Positions 20,339 to 28,828 are shown, counted from the stretch's first letter. The stretch is 64,000 bases of DNA from Roseococcus pinisoli (GCF_018413645.1 NZ_JAHCDA010000003.1:62001-126000); one strand, 5' to 3'. Translations and numbers: made by a program. Notes: generated by a model not told the origin, from the letters alone.

Positions 20339-21247
20339 TCAGGGAGCGGCCGGCAGCATGAAACCCGCAGGAAACTGCCCCGAAAAGCATTCTTTGGCGA
20401 CCTCGCACGTCTTCGCGCGGGGACAGAACGCATTGGGGCAAGTTTCATTCTCAGGCATCGCTTGCGTGCGATCGCGATAGCCCTTCACCTGCTTTGCTCT
20501 GCTGAACGGCCCCATAACCGCCTTGGGATTAGGGGTTACTACGTACTCTCGATACGGCGAGAATTTTTCCAGGACGCCTTCCTTCGGGAGGCCTTCATCC
20601 ATGGCACCAAATCCGCCCTTGGACACGTAAAAGACGATCGCTCGGGTGGTGTCTATCTTCCCGTGCAGGGGGTCGCTGGCCGGAATGCGCGCCGCGAGGT
20701 CCAAATAGAGTTGGGTCCGGAGAGTGTGCTCTGGAAGAGGTTTGTCCAACTTCTTGAAGTCCTCCGGTCGGATCGACTTCGTCTCAATGATGACTGGACG
20801 AAGACCTCCTAGGTCGGCGCAGACGTCGAGTCCTCCGGACAATCCCGTGTCGGGGCACACTAGGCGAGGCTCTTCCGGGTCGATCAGATTGTGACCGCAG
20901 ACCGTGCAGGCGATCGGCCGCTTCGTGAACCTCCACTTCGCCTTGCAGACGAGGCACTTCCAATCCGACACGGCGGTGCCGGCATCCACCATCTTATTGA
21001 TGACGACGCGCTGGATCGCGTGCCCAAAGGCAAACGTGAGCACGTGGGCCGTGGTCAGATACTCATCTCGCGGCTTCTTGCCGGTGGTGTCCATGATGCT
21101 GATGCGCCGGGCGCAGAAGTCGGGCTTCACATACTCCGAGGCATGCAGGGTCCGAATAGACCGTGCCGGTACGGGACCGGCGCTGGCCTTATGCATCTTC
21201 GCGCGCAGCGTGGTGCTCTTCGGGGCGAGGGCCTTGAAGTTGATCAT
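20339..21247 (-). CDS. RecB/Cas4-like PD-(D/E)XK nuclease with cysteine clusters
   Basis: A 302-residue protein. GGLDVCADL followed by VIIETKS (about residues 138-157) gives the D...E-x-K core of PD-(D/E)XK nucleases, and TQLYLDL matches the downstream motif of the RecB/Cas4 branch. A zinc ribbon lies before it (CLVCKAKW and CTVCGHN), and CPNAFCPRAKTCEVAKECF near the C-terminus resembles the cysteine cluster of iron-sulfur-bound Cas4/AddB nucleases. It probably processes DNA ends together with the neighbouring RecA and resolvases. ATGA overlap with the upstream gene. Confidence 0.75.
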   Translation of the reverse strand: MINFKALAPKSTTLRAKMHKASAGPVPARSIRTLHASEYVKPDFCARRISIMDTTGKKPRDEYLTTAHVLTFAFGHAIQRVVINKMVDAGTAVSDWKCLVCKAKWRFTKRPIACTVCGHNLIDPEEPRLVCPDTGLSGGLDVCADLGGLRPVIIETKSIRPEDFKKLDKPLPEHTLRTQLYLDLAARIPASDPLHGKIDTTRAIVFYVSKGGFGAMDEGLPKEGVLEKFSPYREYVVTPNPKAVMGPFSRAKQVKGYRDRTQAMPENETCPNAFCPRAKTCEVAKECFSGQFPAGFMLPAAP

Positions 21248-21609
21248 ACCTCCGGCCCCGCCCTGGCAACGAGGCTTTGGAAGTCAGCTTCACGCAACAT
21301 CACCCATGCCCCGGAAGGGCGGGGCGCGGACGCAGCGGTGGTGTAGGTGATGGCGAGTGCGGGCAACTTCGCGAGCGCCGTGGCCTCCAGCTCGATCTTG
21401 ATCAGCCACTCGAGAGGTAGACTCATGCTCCCGCGCAACGTGGCCTTGTGTTCGAAGAGGAAAGACCCCGAGCTGAAATCCCCCTTCGCATTCGCGGCCC
21501 CGGAGCCAGGCACCAGCCGGGCCGAATGTCGCTTGGCGGTGAGCGCTTCTGCGCGCCTGCCGCTCTTCATAGGATTGGCCTTCTGCCGATCGAGATAGGA
21601 GTTTTTCAT
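21244..21609 (-). CDS. Holliday junction resolvase-like PD-(D/E)XK nuclease
   Basis: A 121-residue protein, MKNSYLDRQKANPMKSGRRA, with a basic start, R31 in ARLVPGSGAA, D44 in AKGDFSS and E53-x-K55 in FLFEHKAT. This E...GD...ExK order is the active site of the archaeal Hjc/phage resolvase group. GAGGA lies just before the ATG, which overlaps the RecA stop. A second resolvase in the same operon (RuvC-like, 19725) would be redundant or specialised for another junction. Confidence 0.75.
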   Translation of the reverse strand: MKNSYLDRQKANPMKSGRRAEALTAKRHSARLVPGSGAANAKGDFSSGSFLFEHKATLRGSMSLPLEWLIKIELEATALAKLPALAITYTTAASAPRPSGAWVMLREADFQSLVARAGPEV

Positions 21610-22652
21610 TCCTCGACGCTCCCGGGCAGAGCGCCTTGCTCGAGCATCGCTTTGATCAGGGTCGAACGGATTCCGGCTGCCCACTCTCGCTCAGCGGCCA
21701 GGCGGGACTGGATCTGGTCCAGCGTCTTGTAGGCGTCGCCGTCGAGCACCCAGCCGGCCTTCTCGCCCTTCGCCAGCCGACCGGTGTGCCGCAGGTACTG
21801 GTCGAGCGTCCCCCAATCATGACACTCGCCAGGCACTAACCCCTTGTGGGGGAAGGTCACGAGGCGAAACACGCCGTTGACGGAGAGAATCGGGCACTTC
21901 CACTTCTGCAGCGAGAAATGCACCTCCTTTTGGATAGGCACATTCTTGCTGATCTTGGTATCGGTGATGTTCTTGCCGTAGCAGCGGACGGTCATGCTCG
22001 AGGCGAATTTCGGGGCGTTGCCTCCCGACATCGTCTCTGGATTACCCATCATCTGACCAATCTTGAACCTGGTCTGATTTATGGCGATGAAGGTCGGGCG
22101 CCGCCCCTGCTTCTTGGCCTGGGACTGAGAGTGCACGACCTTGCGGGTCATGCGGCCAACGATGTTCGACACGCCGCCGACAGGCACCTTCTCGGCCGAG
22201 GAGTCGATTTCGTTCTGCCCCATGAGAGCAGCGAGACTGTCGACGACAACGATCCCGCAGTCCTTTGCGTCCAGGAACCCGTCGAGCATATCGACGGCCT
22301 GCTCCGCGTAGTCGGGCTTCATCACGATCAGCCGGCTGGTGTCGACGCCCTGTTTCGTGGCCCAGGCCAGATCAAGCGCGTCTTCGATGTCGAAGAAGAT
22401 GTTGACCTCTTCCGGGTGCACCACCTGGTTCACCGCGATCGCCTTGAGCGCCAGCGTAGTTTTAGCCGAGCTCTCAGGTCCGTAGATCACCGAGTAGTGG
22501 CCGCGCGGAAACCCGCCGCCGGAAGCCAAGTCGAATTCGAAGACGCCAGTGGCCACGCGCTCGACTTCCAGCAAGCCCGTGCCACCCTGCGCCCCCACCA
22601 TGACGCCATAATCCTTCTGGTAGGCTTTCAGCAGCGTCGAAATATCGGCCAT
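21606..22652 (-). CDS. recA: RecA-like recombinase
   Basis: A 348-residue ATP-dependent strand-exchange protein. Walker A GPESSAKTT (residues 58-66), Walker B GIVVVDSLAAL, the DNA-binding loop region GGVSNIVGRMTRK and the INQTRFKIG motif are all visible. FASSMTVRCYG and the C-terminal region follow the usual order, though the protein is shorter and more divergent than bacterial RecA. The start at 22652 has an ACACC-AAGGAG-GGTGT hairpin that adjoins the palindrome at 22670-22685. It heads the recombination operon (nuclease, resolvases). Confidence 0.9.
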   Translation of the reverse strand: MADISTLLKAYQKDYGVMVGAQGGTGLLEVERVATGVFEFDLASGGGFPRGHYSVIYGPESSAKTTLALKAIAVNQVVHPEEVNIFFDIEDALDLAWATKQGVDTSRLIVMKPDYAEQAVDMLDGFLDAKDCGIVVVDSLAALMGQNEIDSSAEKVPVGGVSNIVGRMTRKVVHSQSQAKKQGRRPTFIAINQTRFKIGQMMGNPETMSGGNAPKFASSMTVRCYGKNITDTKISKNVPIQKEVHFSLQKWKCPILSVNGVFRLVTFPHKGLVPGECHDWGTLDQYLRHTGRLAKGEKAGWVLDGDAYKTLDQIQSRLAAEREWAAGIRSTLIKAMLEQGALPGSVEE

Positions 22653-22653
22653 C

Positions 22654-22669
22654 ACACCCTCCTTGGTGT
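22654..22669 (-). promoter_or_regulatory. SD-in-loop hairpin for the RecA-like gene
   Basis: Minus strand: ACACC-AAGGAG-GGTGT, five perfect pairs, one base before the ATG, adjoining the palindrome. Confidence 0.55.
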
Positions 22670-22685
22670 TTGCACCCGGGTGCAC
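22670..22685. promoter_or_regulatory. 16-bp palindrome (one mismatch), putative operator
   Basis: TTGCACCCGGGTGCAC, 17 bases upstream of the RecA-like start and directly adjoining its SD hairpin. Confidence 0.65.
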
Positions 22686-22688
22686 AGA

Positions 22689-23045
22689 TCAGGTGGTCGG
22701 GGCCATGCTCGCTGCGAGCTCGGAGCTGACCGTCTCCATCCGGTCTTCGACCCACTTCTTCGCGAAATCGTAGACCTTGTTGATCTCACCGTGCCCGCAG
22801 GGCACCGACAGACTGACCTCGGCGCGGCCTGACGTGTACGGGGCAAGGGGGATGGTGCAGCCGAGCGTGAACCCCACAGTACAAGGCGGTTCCTTGAACA
22901 ACTTGGCGCCGCCCACGGGCTCGTCTTTGGTCGTAGTGGACCCGTCAGGATGCTTCACCTCAATCGAGGCCTTGGCTGCTGCCGAATGCAGGACGGCCTC
23001 TTCGTTGGGCTCGTCCGAGGTCTTGATTTTCTTCGTTATGGCCAT
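22689..23045 (-). CDS. Conserved phage protein near RecA (118 aa)
   Basis: Begins MAITKKIKTSDEPNEEAVLH. The C-terminal half (TVGFTLGCTIPLAPYTSGRA, EVSLSVPCGHGEI, DFAKKWVEDRM) alternates strands and ends in a helix; conserved-looking features are GCT-x-P and a cysteine in VPCGHGE. I recall related short proteins in phage replication modules without an assigned role. A GGACCC-AACGGAG-GGGTCC leader supports the start. Possibly an accessory factor for the helicase upstream or RecA downstream. Confidence 0.6.
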   Translation of the reverse strand: MAITKKIKTSDEPNEEAVLHSAAAKASIEVKHPDGSTTTKDEPVGGAKLFKEPPCTVGFTLGCTIPLAPYTSGRAEVSLSVPCGHGEINKVYDFAKKWVEDRMETVSSELAASMAPTT

Positions 23046-23050
23046 GTTGT

Positions 23051-23069
23051 GGACCCCTCCGTTGGGTCC
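23051..23069 (-). promoter_or_regulatory. SD-in-loop hairpin for the gene starting at 23045
   Basis: Minus strand: GGACCC, loop AACGGAG, GGGTCC: six perfect pairs with a 7-base loop, five bases before the ATG. Confidence 0.5.
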
Positions 23070-23081
23070 GAAAAGTCTGAG

Positions 23082-24458
23082 TTAGAGGAAGACGATCTCG
23101 GCGCCCGTGTTCTTGTAGAAAGCCATCCGTTTGGCTGCGTAGCCTTTGAGCACCGGGCTATCGAGGTCCTGAACGTCGATGATCACAGGCTGCTTCTTGT
23201 CACCGTGCTCGCGCAGTACGCGGCCCGCCATCTGCTCCACATCCGATCGGGGCGCGGCGAAGATCGCAGTGTCGGCTCGGGGGATGTCGGTCCCCTCCTT
23301 CATGGCGCCAGTTGTCGAGACGATGATCCTCTTCGTCTTCGCTATGGCGCGCTCAGCCTTCGTCATGCCGCCGATGTAGTGGGTGATGTCGCCTTTCGGG
23401 ATACCGCTCTTCTCCAGAAGGATCAGCAGTCGCTCAACGTGGTCGATGAGGTCGCAAAAGAAGATGACGACGCGGTTCTTCGCGTAGGACATCTTCGCCA
23501 GCTCGGTCATCTGGCCATTGCGGTTGTCATCCTCCGCGAGGGAGCTCATCACCCAGCCCAGGCGTCCGGGACTATGAGGCTTGGGGACCAGCTTGATCTT
23601 GCCCGTCAACTCACACGTCCGCGTCACCTTCGGGCAATGCCAGTTGGTACGCAGAACGAGGATCTTCGGCTTCATCACAGGGGCGTGGGCCTTTGCCACG
23701 ACCGGCCCGAAATGCATGCTGATCAGAACGTGCTTTCCGTCCGACCGTCTCGGCGTGGCGGTGACAGCCAGTCGGCGTCGTGCGGGGATCATGAAGAGGG
23801 CATTCGACATCTGGTCGGCTGGGCAGCGATGCGCCTCGTCGACGATCAGAAGGCCCGCCCAATCGTAGACGCTCTGCTGGTAGCGTCCGATGATCGACAG
23901 CGATTGTAGCATGCCGATGGCAACCTTCTTGCCCAGCAGCTTCACGGTGTCGCCCTGGATGTGGCCAATCTGCGAAGGCTCAAGGCCCAGGAAGTCGATG
24001 AAGGTCTGGTGCCACTGCTCGACCAAGTCCTGCTTGGGGACGAGGACGAGGGCGGTCACACCGGCGGTCGCGATGGCGACGGACCCACCCAAGGTTTTAC
24101 CACCGCCCGTAGCTGCGATGTACTGACCGGACCGTCCTTCGCCCATGGCTTCAGCGATCTGCTTCCACGAGGACAGTTGGTCCTCCGTGCGTGGGGTCGC
24201 CGTGAATTTTACGTCTATCTCGGCGCCATCACTCATCCGATCGTGAGTGGCGGGACCGGCTAAACCAGAGTTGCGCGGCACCAGGATCTGGCTGCCGGCT
24301 TTCCGGTAGGCCATGTACGGCTCGTCGAACTGGGACGTGAAAACGAACCTCTTCGCTGTCATGTCGTCCCAGGGGTACGCCGCCGCAGCCCCCACCGACA
24401 TCGCCGGTGAGGACATACGGGGGAACTGCGTCACCGTTTGGGCGGTGGTCGCGATCAT
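23082..24458 (-). CDS. SF2 DNA helicase (UvsW/RadD-like)
   Basis: A 458-residue superfamily 2 helicase. Motif I YIAATGGGKTLGG, motif II VDEAHRCPAD, motif III VTATPRRSDG, and the C-terminal SSTTGAMKEGTDIPR and VEQMAGRVLREHG (motif VI) are all present. The first 80 residues are an added domain. Such helicases branch-migrate or unwind recombination intermediates in phages, which fits the RecA, resolvase and nuclease genes just downstream. The ATG at 24458 has only a weak ribosome site; a shorter start is possible. Confidence 0.9.
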   Translation of the reverse strand: MIATTAQTVTQFPRMSSPAMSVGAAAAYPWDDMTAKRFVFTSQFDEPYMAYRKAGSQILVPRNSGLAGPATHDRMSDGAEIDVKFTATPRTEDQLSSWKQIAEAMGEGRSGQYIAATGGGKTLGGSVAIATAGVTALVLVPKQDLVEQWHQTFIDFLGLEPSQIGHIQGDTVKLLGKKVAIGMLQSLSIIGRYQQSVYDWAGLLIVDEAHRCPADQMSNALFMIPARRRLAVTATPRRSDGKHVLISMHFGPVVAKAHAPVMKPKILVLRTNWHCPKVTRTCELTGKIKLVPKPHSPGRLGWVMSSLAEDDNRNGQMTELAKMSYAKNRVVIFFCDLIDHVERLLILLEKSGIPKGDITHYIGGMTKAERAIAKTKRIIVSTTGAMKEGTDIPRADTAIFAAPRSDVEQMAGRVLREHGDKKQPVIIDVQDLDSPVLKGYAAKRMAFYKNTGAEIVFL

Positions 24459-24467
24459 CGCCTAGGC

Positions 24468-25274
24468 CTAGAGCGCTTCGGCGGCGGCGCCGGCGTTGAA
24501 GTTGGACGGGCCGGAGTAGCCAGGGCCCTTCGGGGCGGCGGACACGCCCATGCCGATCAGCTCCTTCGCAGTGAAGCGCGGCAGCTCCTTCGCATAATCG
24601 AGCGGCTGCAGGTCCTCCGGCGTCGTCTCGAGCTGCACCGCGAGATCGGGGAGCTCGGTCTTGCCCACCGGGATGAAGTTGCCGCCGATCGCCGGGTCCT
24701 TGTCGGTCAGGCGGGAGGCGTCGATCGTCTGGCCGATCAGGCCGCCGAACTTCGTTGCGATCATCTGCAGCTTCTTCACGGAACCCGCCTTCGCGATCAG
24801 CAGCTTGCGCTGGAAGGGAATGACGGTGCCGGCCTTGTCGCCCTTCTGAATCGTGTAGGGCGTGTGATCCAGGATGGTGAACGCGGCCACGGGGGTCGAC
24901 TGGTCCCCGGCCATGCACAGCGGGCACGGATCGCCGTTCTCGTCGCCCGCCTCTAGGCAGACGAAGTTGTGCCACTTCCCGTTCACCTGCACCGAGTGCT
25001 CGAAGTACGACAGCAGGGCGAGGCGCCCGTCAGCCAGCAGGCTGCCGTCGAGGAACGTGATCCGCTTCTCCTCGTTGACCTGCATGCGGAACCGCCATGC
25101 CCGGTCCAGCATCGCCTTCTTGGCCTCCTGCTGAGCGGCCTGCTCGGCGAAGGCCGCATGCGAGTCACCCCCGGTCTTGAGCCAGGAGGGCGTCGCTGGT
25201 GCTGGCTGGGCCCCGGTGCCGAAGCTCGGCTTTGCGGCAGGCTTCGCGAGGGTCTTTCCGAAGGTGATAGCCAT
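24468..25274 (-). CDS. Putative single-stranded DNA-binding protein (268 aa)
   Basis: Begins MAITFGKTLAKPAAKPSFGT with a low-complexity alanine/proline linker, then a strand-rich core (RITFLDGSLLADGRLALLSY, FEHSVQVNGKWHNFVCLEAG) and DPCPLCMAGDQSTPVAAFTI, a cysteine pair I recall from gp32-like and related phage ssDNA-binding proteins. The C-terminus is glycine/alanine/asparagine-rich and ends AAAEAL rather than strongly acidic, which is unusual for an SSB. AAAGGAG precedes the ATG. It sits between primase and helicase, where an SSB is expected. Identity is probable, not certain. Confidence 0.55.
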   Translation of the reverse strand: MAITFGKTLAKPAAKPSFGTGAQPAPATPSWLKTGGDSHAAFAEQAAQQEAKKAMLDRAWRFRMQVNEEKRITFLDGSLLADGRLALLSYFEHSVQVNGKWHNFVCLEAGDENGDPCPLCMAGDQSTPVAAFTILDHTPYTIQKGDKAGTVIPFQRKLLIAKAGSVKKLQMIATKFGGLIGQTIDASRLTDKDPAIGGNFIPVGKTELPDLAVQLETTPEDLQPLDYAKELPRFTAKELIGMGVSAAPKGPGYSGPSNFNAGAAAEAL

Positions 25275-25318
25275 GAGGACTCCTTTCCATCTTGCTATAC
25301 GGGTGAACAGACCAGTTT

Positions 25319-26329
25319 CTAGCTGTATTCATCAAGTAATGCCAATGATTTTACGGCTGGAATGGCTGTTAACAGTAAATTTTCTAGTTCTTGGATTTTA
25401 GCTTCGCCGGCGTCCTTGACCCCCTCGGGCAACATCAAGTGCTGGCACGTATTGCCGAGATGCTTGCTGAAGGTTTTCCGAGCTGCGGACCCGGCCTTGT
25501 CGTTGTCGAATAGGGTGACGACGCGCTGCACCCCATCGAACCGCGCCATCATGCTTGTCGGGAACGTTGCGGCCGTAGGGCTCACCACGTTGGGCCAGAT
25601 CGGAAAGCAGGCCAGCAGGTCGAAGACGCTCTCGACCACGAGCACCGGAAGGTGCGGGGTGAACTTGTGCTCCCCCAGCAGGATATGTCGGTTCGTGGCG
25701 CCCTTCTGAGCTGGGTGCTCGTAGGCCAGCCATCGGAGCGAGTTGCTCGCGTGAACTGCTCGCCCGTGTAACCCCATCAGTGTGCCGCCGAAGTCGCGGA
25801 TAGGGGTCACGATCCGCATTCTTTTAGCGTCGTAACGGAGGTCCCAAAGCCGGGCCGTCTGAGCCGATACGCCACGTAGCGCCAAGTAGGGGTGGACCTC
25901 ATCCTCGTGCCAGGCCGGGTCCATCGCGAGACGCATCTCCTCCGGGTAAGCCAGGCCTACCTTGGGTGGTGTGATGTCGGCATCAGGATCGAGAACAGGT
26001 GGGGCTGCCTCCTCCTCGTTGCAGGCGATCTGCCGAGCGGCGGCGAACTGCCAGTCCTTGGCGGGATGATGCTCATGCAGCGTCTCCATGGACATCAGGA
26101 GAGGTAAGAGTCCTCCCCTGAAGCCGCATGAAAAGCAGCTCGCGACCGCTTCCTTGCCCTCGCATATTGCGATGGAGAAGGATGGCTTGCTGTCGATGGC
26201 TTTCTCGTGCCGCCAAGGGGCCAGCGGGCATCGGGCGAGCACATGGGTGCGACCGTCACCTGCTGTCCTGCTTCCCTGCGGCATCGAGCCTAGAGCCTTG
26301 AGAAAGGCCCTGGCCGTTGCCTCGTCCAT
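25319..26329 (-). CDS. DNA primase with zinc ribbon and TOPRIM domain
   Basis: A 336-residue protein. C34 and H41 with C65-x2-C68 (CFSCGF) form a CHC2-type zinc ribbon that recognises template; PVLVVESVFDLLA and VVTLFDNDKAGSAARK are the TOPRIM acidic motifs (E and D-x-D) of DnaG-type primases. It makes RNA primers, probably with the DnaB-like helicase upstream. It starts by TAATG overlap with the preceding gene. Shorter than bacterial DnaG: the C-terminal helicase-binding domain is absent. Confidence 0.85.
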   Translation of the reverse strand: MDEATARAFLKALGSMPQGSRTAGDGRTHVLARCPLAPWRHEKAIDSKPSFSIAICEGKEAVASCFSCGFRGGLLPLLMSMETLHEHHPAKDWQFAAARQIACNEEEAAPPVLDPDADITPPKVGLAYPEEMRLAMDPAWHEDEVHPYLALRGVSAQTARLWDLRYDAKRMRIVTPIRDFGGTLMGLHGRAVHASNSLRWLAYEHPAQKGATNRHILLGEHKFTPHLPVLVVESVFDLLACFPIWPNVVSPTAATFPTSMMARFDGVQRVVTLFDNDKAGSAARKTFSKHLGNTCQHLMLPEGVKDAGEAKIQELENLLLTAIPAVKSLALLDEYS

Positions 26330-26865
26330 TAGCTGGCTCGGGGCAGCGGCTTCATGGCGCGGGAGCCGGATCGGCCCTCGGAGACGAGCTTCAGCTTGGT
26401 CTGATCGACCTTCGACACGTGCACGTCGAGCACGCCGAGCGGGAAGGTGCAGTTCTGGTAGAAGGCCTCGTCGCCGAGTTTCTCGTGCAGCCCCTGCATG
26501 TCGACGATCTTGCGACCCAGCGACTTCGCAGAGAGCGTGATGCGATCACCGTTCGCGCTCTCGAACATCAGGTCCTCCTCCGCGAGGAACCCGTCGCCGG
26601 CCTCCATGACGGTCTTCTGCAGCTCACCGGCCTTCTTCAGCAGCGCCTTGGCGGCCGCGAGCTCAGGAGCAAGCTTGTTCAGCTCCTCAAGGGCGGCAGA
26701 CTGTTGGGCTTCGAGCTTGTGGAAGATGGGGCCGGTTTCGGCCGGGGCCGTTTCTGGCGCTGTCTCGACAGGGACGCTGCCCTTGATCTCGACCTCGGGG
26801 CTCAGCGCTTGTGTGGGCGCCTTAGTGGCCGCCGCCTTGCTGGGCTTCGCGAACTTGATTGCCAT
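26329..26865 (-). CDS. Replication-module protein of unknown function (178 aa)
   Basis: Begins MAIKFAKPSKAAATKAPTQA, a lysine/alanine-rich, probably disordered start, then a long helix (IFHKLEAQQSAALEELNKLA, PELAAAKALLKKAGELQK) and a compact region (GDRITLSAKSLGRKIVDMQG, NCTFPLGVLDVHVSKVDQTK). It ends SRAMKPLPRAS. The longer upstream frame is rejected because AGACC-AAGGAG-GGTCT lies just before ATG 26865. Position between helicase and primase suggests a replication accessory role. Confidence 0.65.
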   Translation of the reverse strand: MAIKFAKPSKAAATKAPTQALSPEVEIKGSVPVETAPETAPAETGPIFHKLEAQQSAALEELNKLAPELAAAKALLKKAGELQKTVMEAGDGFLAEEDLMFESANGDRITLSAKSLGRKIVDMQGLHEKLGDEAFYQNCTFPLGVLDVHVSKVDQTKLKLVSEGRSGSRAMKPLPRAS

Positions 26866-26869
26866 ATTC

Positions 26870-26885
26870 AGACCCTCCTTGGTCT
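26870..26885 (-). promoter_or_regulatory. SD-in-loop hairpin for the gene starting at 26865
   Basis: Minus strand: AGACC-AAGGAG-GGTCT, five perfect pairs, four bases before the ATG. Confidence 0.55.
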
Positions 26886-26938
26886 CATCTGTTGAGCTAA
26901 ATGAACTGATAGAATTCATCAAGTATAAATACGAGAAT
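26886..26938 (-). promoter_or_regulatory. AT-rich leader with a possible promoter
   Basis: This stretch is distinctly AT-rich compared with its surroundings. On the minus strand TATACT stands 11 bases after the palindrome at 26939-26954 and could be a -10 box; the palindrome would then overlap the -35 region, as for a repressor site. No clear -35 hexamer is seen. Confidence 0.35.
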
Positions 26939-26954
26939 GTGCACCTGGGTGCAC
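26939..26954. promoter_or_regulatory. 16-bp palindrome (perfect copy), putative operator
   Basis: GTGCACCTGGGTGCAC, 73 bases upstream of the start at 26865. Confidence 0.7.
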
Positions 26955-26960
26955 GAGTTG

Positions 26961-28214
26961 TCAGACGTCGAGTTGACCGGTGGCCATTGGGTCGTGCTCT
27001 ACAAATTCCGAGAAGTCCGTCGTCCAAGCAAAATTCCAATTGACCCGAAACGATCCTACTTGGCCGCCGCGCCCCTTCACAATCGCCACTTCCCGAGTGT
27101 TCGACGTCTCCGTACTGTCGTCTTCCATGATGGCCATCACAATGGAGGACACCTGTGGAATCACATCCGAGTACGCAATATCCTCCATCCCTGGCTTTTC
27201 ACCTTTGGGCTTCTTCTTGGCGGTCCTGGCGAACTGCCAGGAGGCGACGACGGGGCCTCGCTTGGCGAGCTTCTGCTTGATCAGGTTCGCGTTCAGGGCG
27301 ACCCGTTTGTAGATGTCGGACTCCTTCGGGTGCGTCAGCATGTAGGCGCCGTCGATGAGGGTCGCGTCTGGCTGCAGCATGGCCTGCAAGGCCGCCACAT
27401 CGTCGACGGTGCCGGCCAGGTTTGCGTCAAGCACCCAGAAGGGGACTTCCTCATCCTCCAGCCCGCTCAGAGTGACGCGGAAGGCATTGTAGGTCTTGGT
27501 CGAAAGCTGCCCGCTGACGACCTGTCCGGCTGCGACCTGGCCGTAGATACCAGATAGCCGCTGCATCACGGCCAATTGGTCGAGCTCCATCGAGACGAAC
27601 AGGATGCAGAGCTTGTGCCTCCGCCACATGTAGAGCGCGATCCAGAGGAGCAGCCAGGACTTGCCGGCTGCGGGGCGTCCGACAATGGAGATGACGTCGC
27701 CCTGGCGGAGCCCTGCGGCCTGCTTATCAAAAGACGGCCAGCCCGATGAAAAGCCCACCGCGCCGCCGACCTGAGCGAGATTGTGGGCTTTGAGGATGGC
27801 GGGTGCCGCGTGCCTGAAGTCGTGCAGGTTGCGCTGCATTTGCACCTTGAGGATGCCATTCATGGCCTCCTGCGCGGCGGCGAGCAGTTCTTGCGCAGCG
27901 GCGGCGCCTATGTGCTCCTGGATGCCCGTCGCCATGGTCCCCAGAGACGAACGGACGAAAAACTCGGTGAGCTTTTCCTGGTAGAAGCTGGCCGGCTCCA
28001 GAGCCTGCGGCAGGTCAATCTTCATGACTGCAGCTATGGTCGATCGATGCGGTAGCTTGCCGTGCGTCGTCAGGTGCCCGGACACGAACGACCAGAGTTT
28101 CTGGTCGGGCTCGGTGACGAAGAGCGGAGCCGGATCTCCGACTTCAAGAAGCAGCTCAAGCCCCTTCGGGGAGTCGACAATCGAGGCCACGAAGGACTGG
28201 GCAAGTAGGCTCAT
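26961..28214 (-). CDS. DnaB-like replicative helicase
   Basis: A 417-residue RecA-fold helicase. The N-terminal 130 residues are helical (HLTTHGKLPHRSTIAAVMK), as in DnaB N-domains. SIVGRPAAGKSWLLLWIALY is the Walker A region and ILFVSMELDQLAVMQRL matches the DnaB motif in which a glutamate follows 'SMEL'; DATLIDGAYML is the Walker B strand. GRGGQVGSFRVNWNF near the end is the arginine-finger region. It unwinds DNA at the fork. ATGA overlap with the gene upstream. Confidence 0.85.
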   Translation of the reverse strand: MSLLAQSFVASIVDSPKGLELLLEVGDPAPLFVTEPDQKLWSFVSGHLTTHGKLPHRSTIAAVMKIDLPQALEPASFYQEKLTEFFVRSSLGTMATGIQEHIGAAAAQELLAAAQEAMNGILKVQMQRNLHDFRHAAPAILKAHNLAQVGGAVGFSSGWPSFDKQAAGLRQGDVISIVGRPAAGKSWLLLWIALYMWRRHKLCILFVSMELDQLAVMQRLSGIYGQVAAGQVVSGQLSTKTYNAFRVTLSGLEDEEVPFWVLDANLAGTVDDVAALQAMLQPDATLIDGAYMLTHPKESDIYKRVALNANLIKQKLAKRGPVVASWQFARTAKKKPKGEKPGMEDIAYSDVIPQVSSIVMAIMEDDSTETSNTREVAIVKGRGGQVGSFRVNWNFAWTTDFSEFVEHDPMATGQLDV

Positions 28215-28828
28215 GCGGGCTGCCCCTGCAGGACGGGGTCTGACCCATCGGGGTGAATTTGGGTGTAGTGCGCCTCGACATGCGACCGGACGAATGGGCC
28301 GTAGGCCTTGCTGATCGCGTCCATGCTGGGCGCGGCGAGGACGGTCTGCGCCTTCGGGTCCCGGAACCTCGACAGCAACAGATCGGACATCAGGTCCTTA
28401 CGCGGCCCGCCTCGTGTGAACTTCGACTTTTCGCCTGGTTCGTCGTCGACGAAATTCGGGATCACGAGGCACGTCGCCCGCAGCTCATCCATCTGCCAAG
28501 CCTCGATCGCCTCGGCGAGCGTGAAGAAGCGGCCCCGGATTCGGTTTCGCGTGAGGCTGCCAACCAGGGCCATGCAGCGCTCCTCGACCGAGGGCGAAAA
28601 GTCGGCGCCGAGGTAAATCATGCCGGCGATACCCTCGGCTCGAAGTCTGGGGAATCGCTGGGCCCATTCGAGCTCTTGCTGGCCGACATAGCGGCCGAAC
28701 TTCGCCCAGATGAAGCCCTCGGGTACGCGGCAGTCGTTCACGATGGTGTCCATCATGTGCACGATGCTGGCGTGCTTTTCGACATCGTAGGTGTCGGACA
28801 CCTCCTTGCTAATTGGCAGAGGAATCAT
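28211..28828 (-). CDS. Replication-module protein of unknown function (205 aa)
   Basis: Begins MIPLPISKEVSDTYDVEKHA. Helical segments (WAKFGRYVGQQELEWAQRFP) alternate with strand-like ones (GIAGMIYLGADFSPS, ELRATCLVIPNFVDDE). Its ATG overlaps the stop of the gene upstream and its stop overlaps the helicase ATG. Between a replication initiator-like gene and the helicase, a helicase loader is conceivable, but no Walker motif is present, so I give no function. Confidence 0.6.
   Translation of the reverse strand: MIPLPISKEVSDTYDVEKHASIVHMMDTIVNDCRVPEGFIWAKFGRYVGQQELEWAQRFPRLRAEGIAGMIYLGADFSPSVEERCMALVGSLTRNRIRGRFFTLAEAIEAWQMDELRATCLVIPNFVDDEPGEKSKFTRGGPRKDLMSDLLLSRFRDPKAQTVLAAPSMDAISKAYGPFVRSHVEAHYTQIHPDGSDPVLQGQPA

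Noticed and set aside
26865-27039. Longer N-terminus for the gene at 26329
   Set aside because: The extra codons cross the palindrome and an AT-rich leader; the SD hairpin directly prec­edes ATG 26865.
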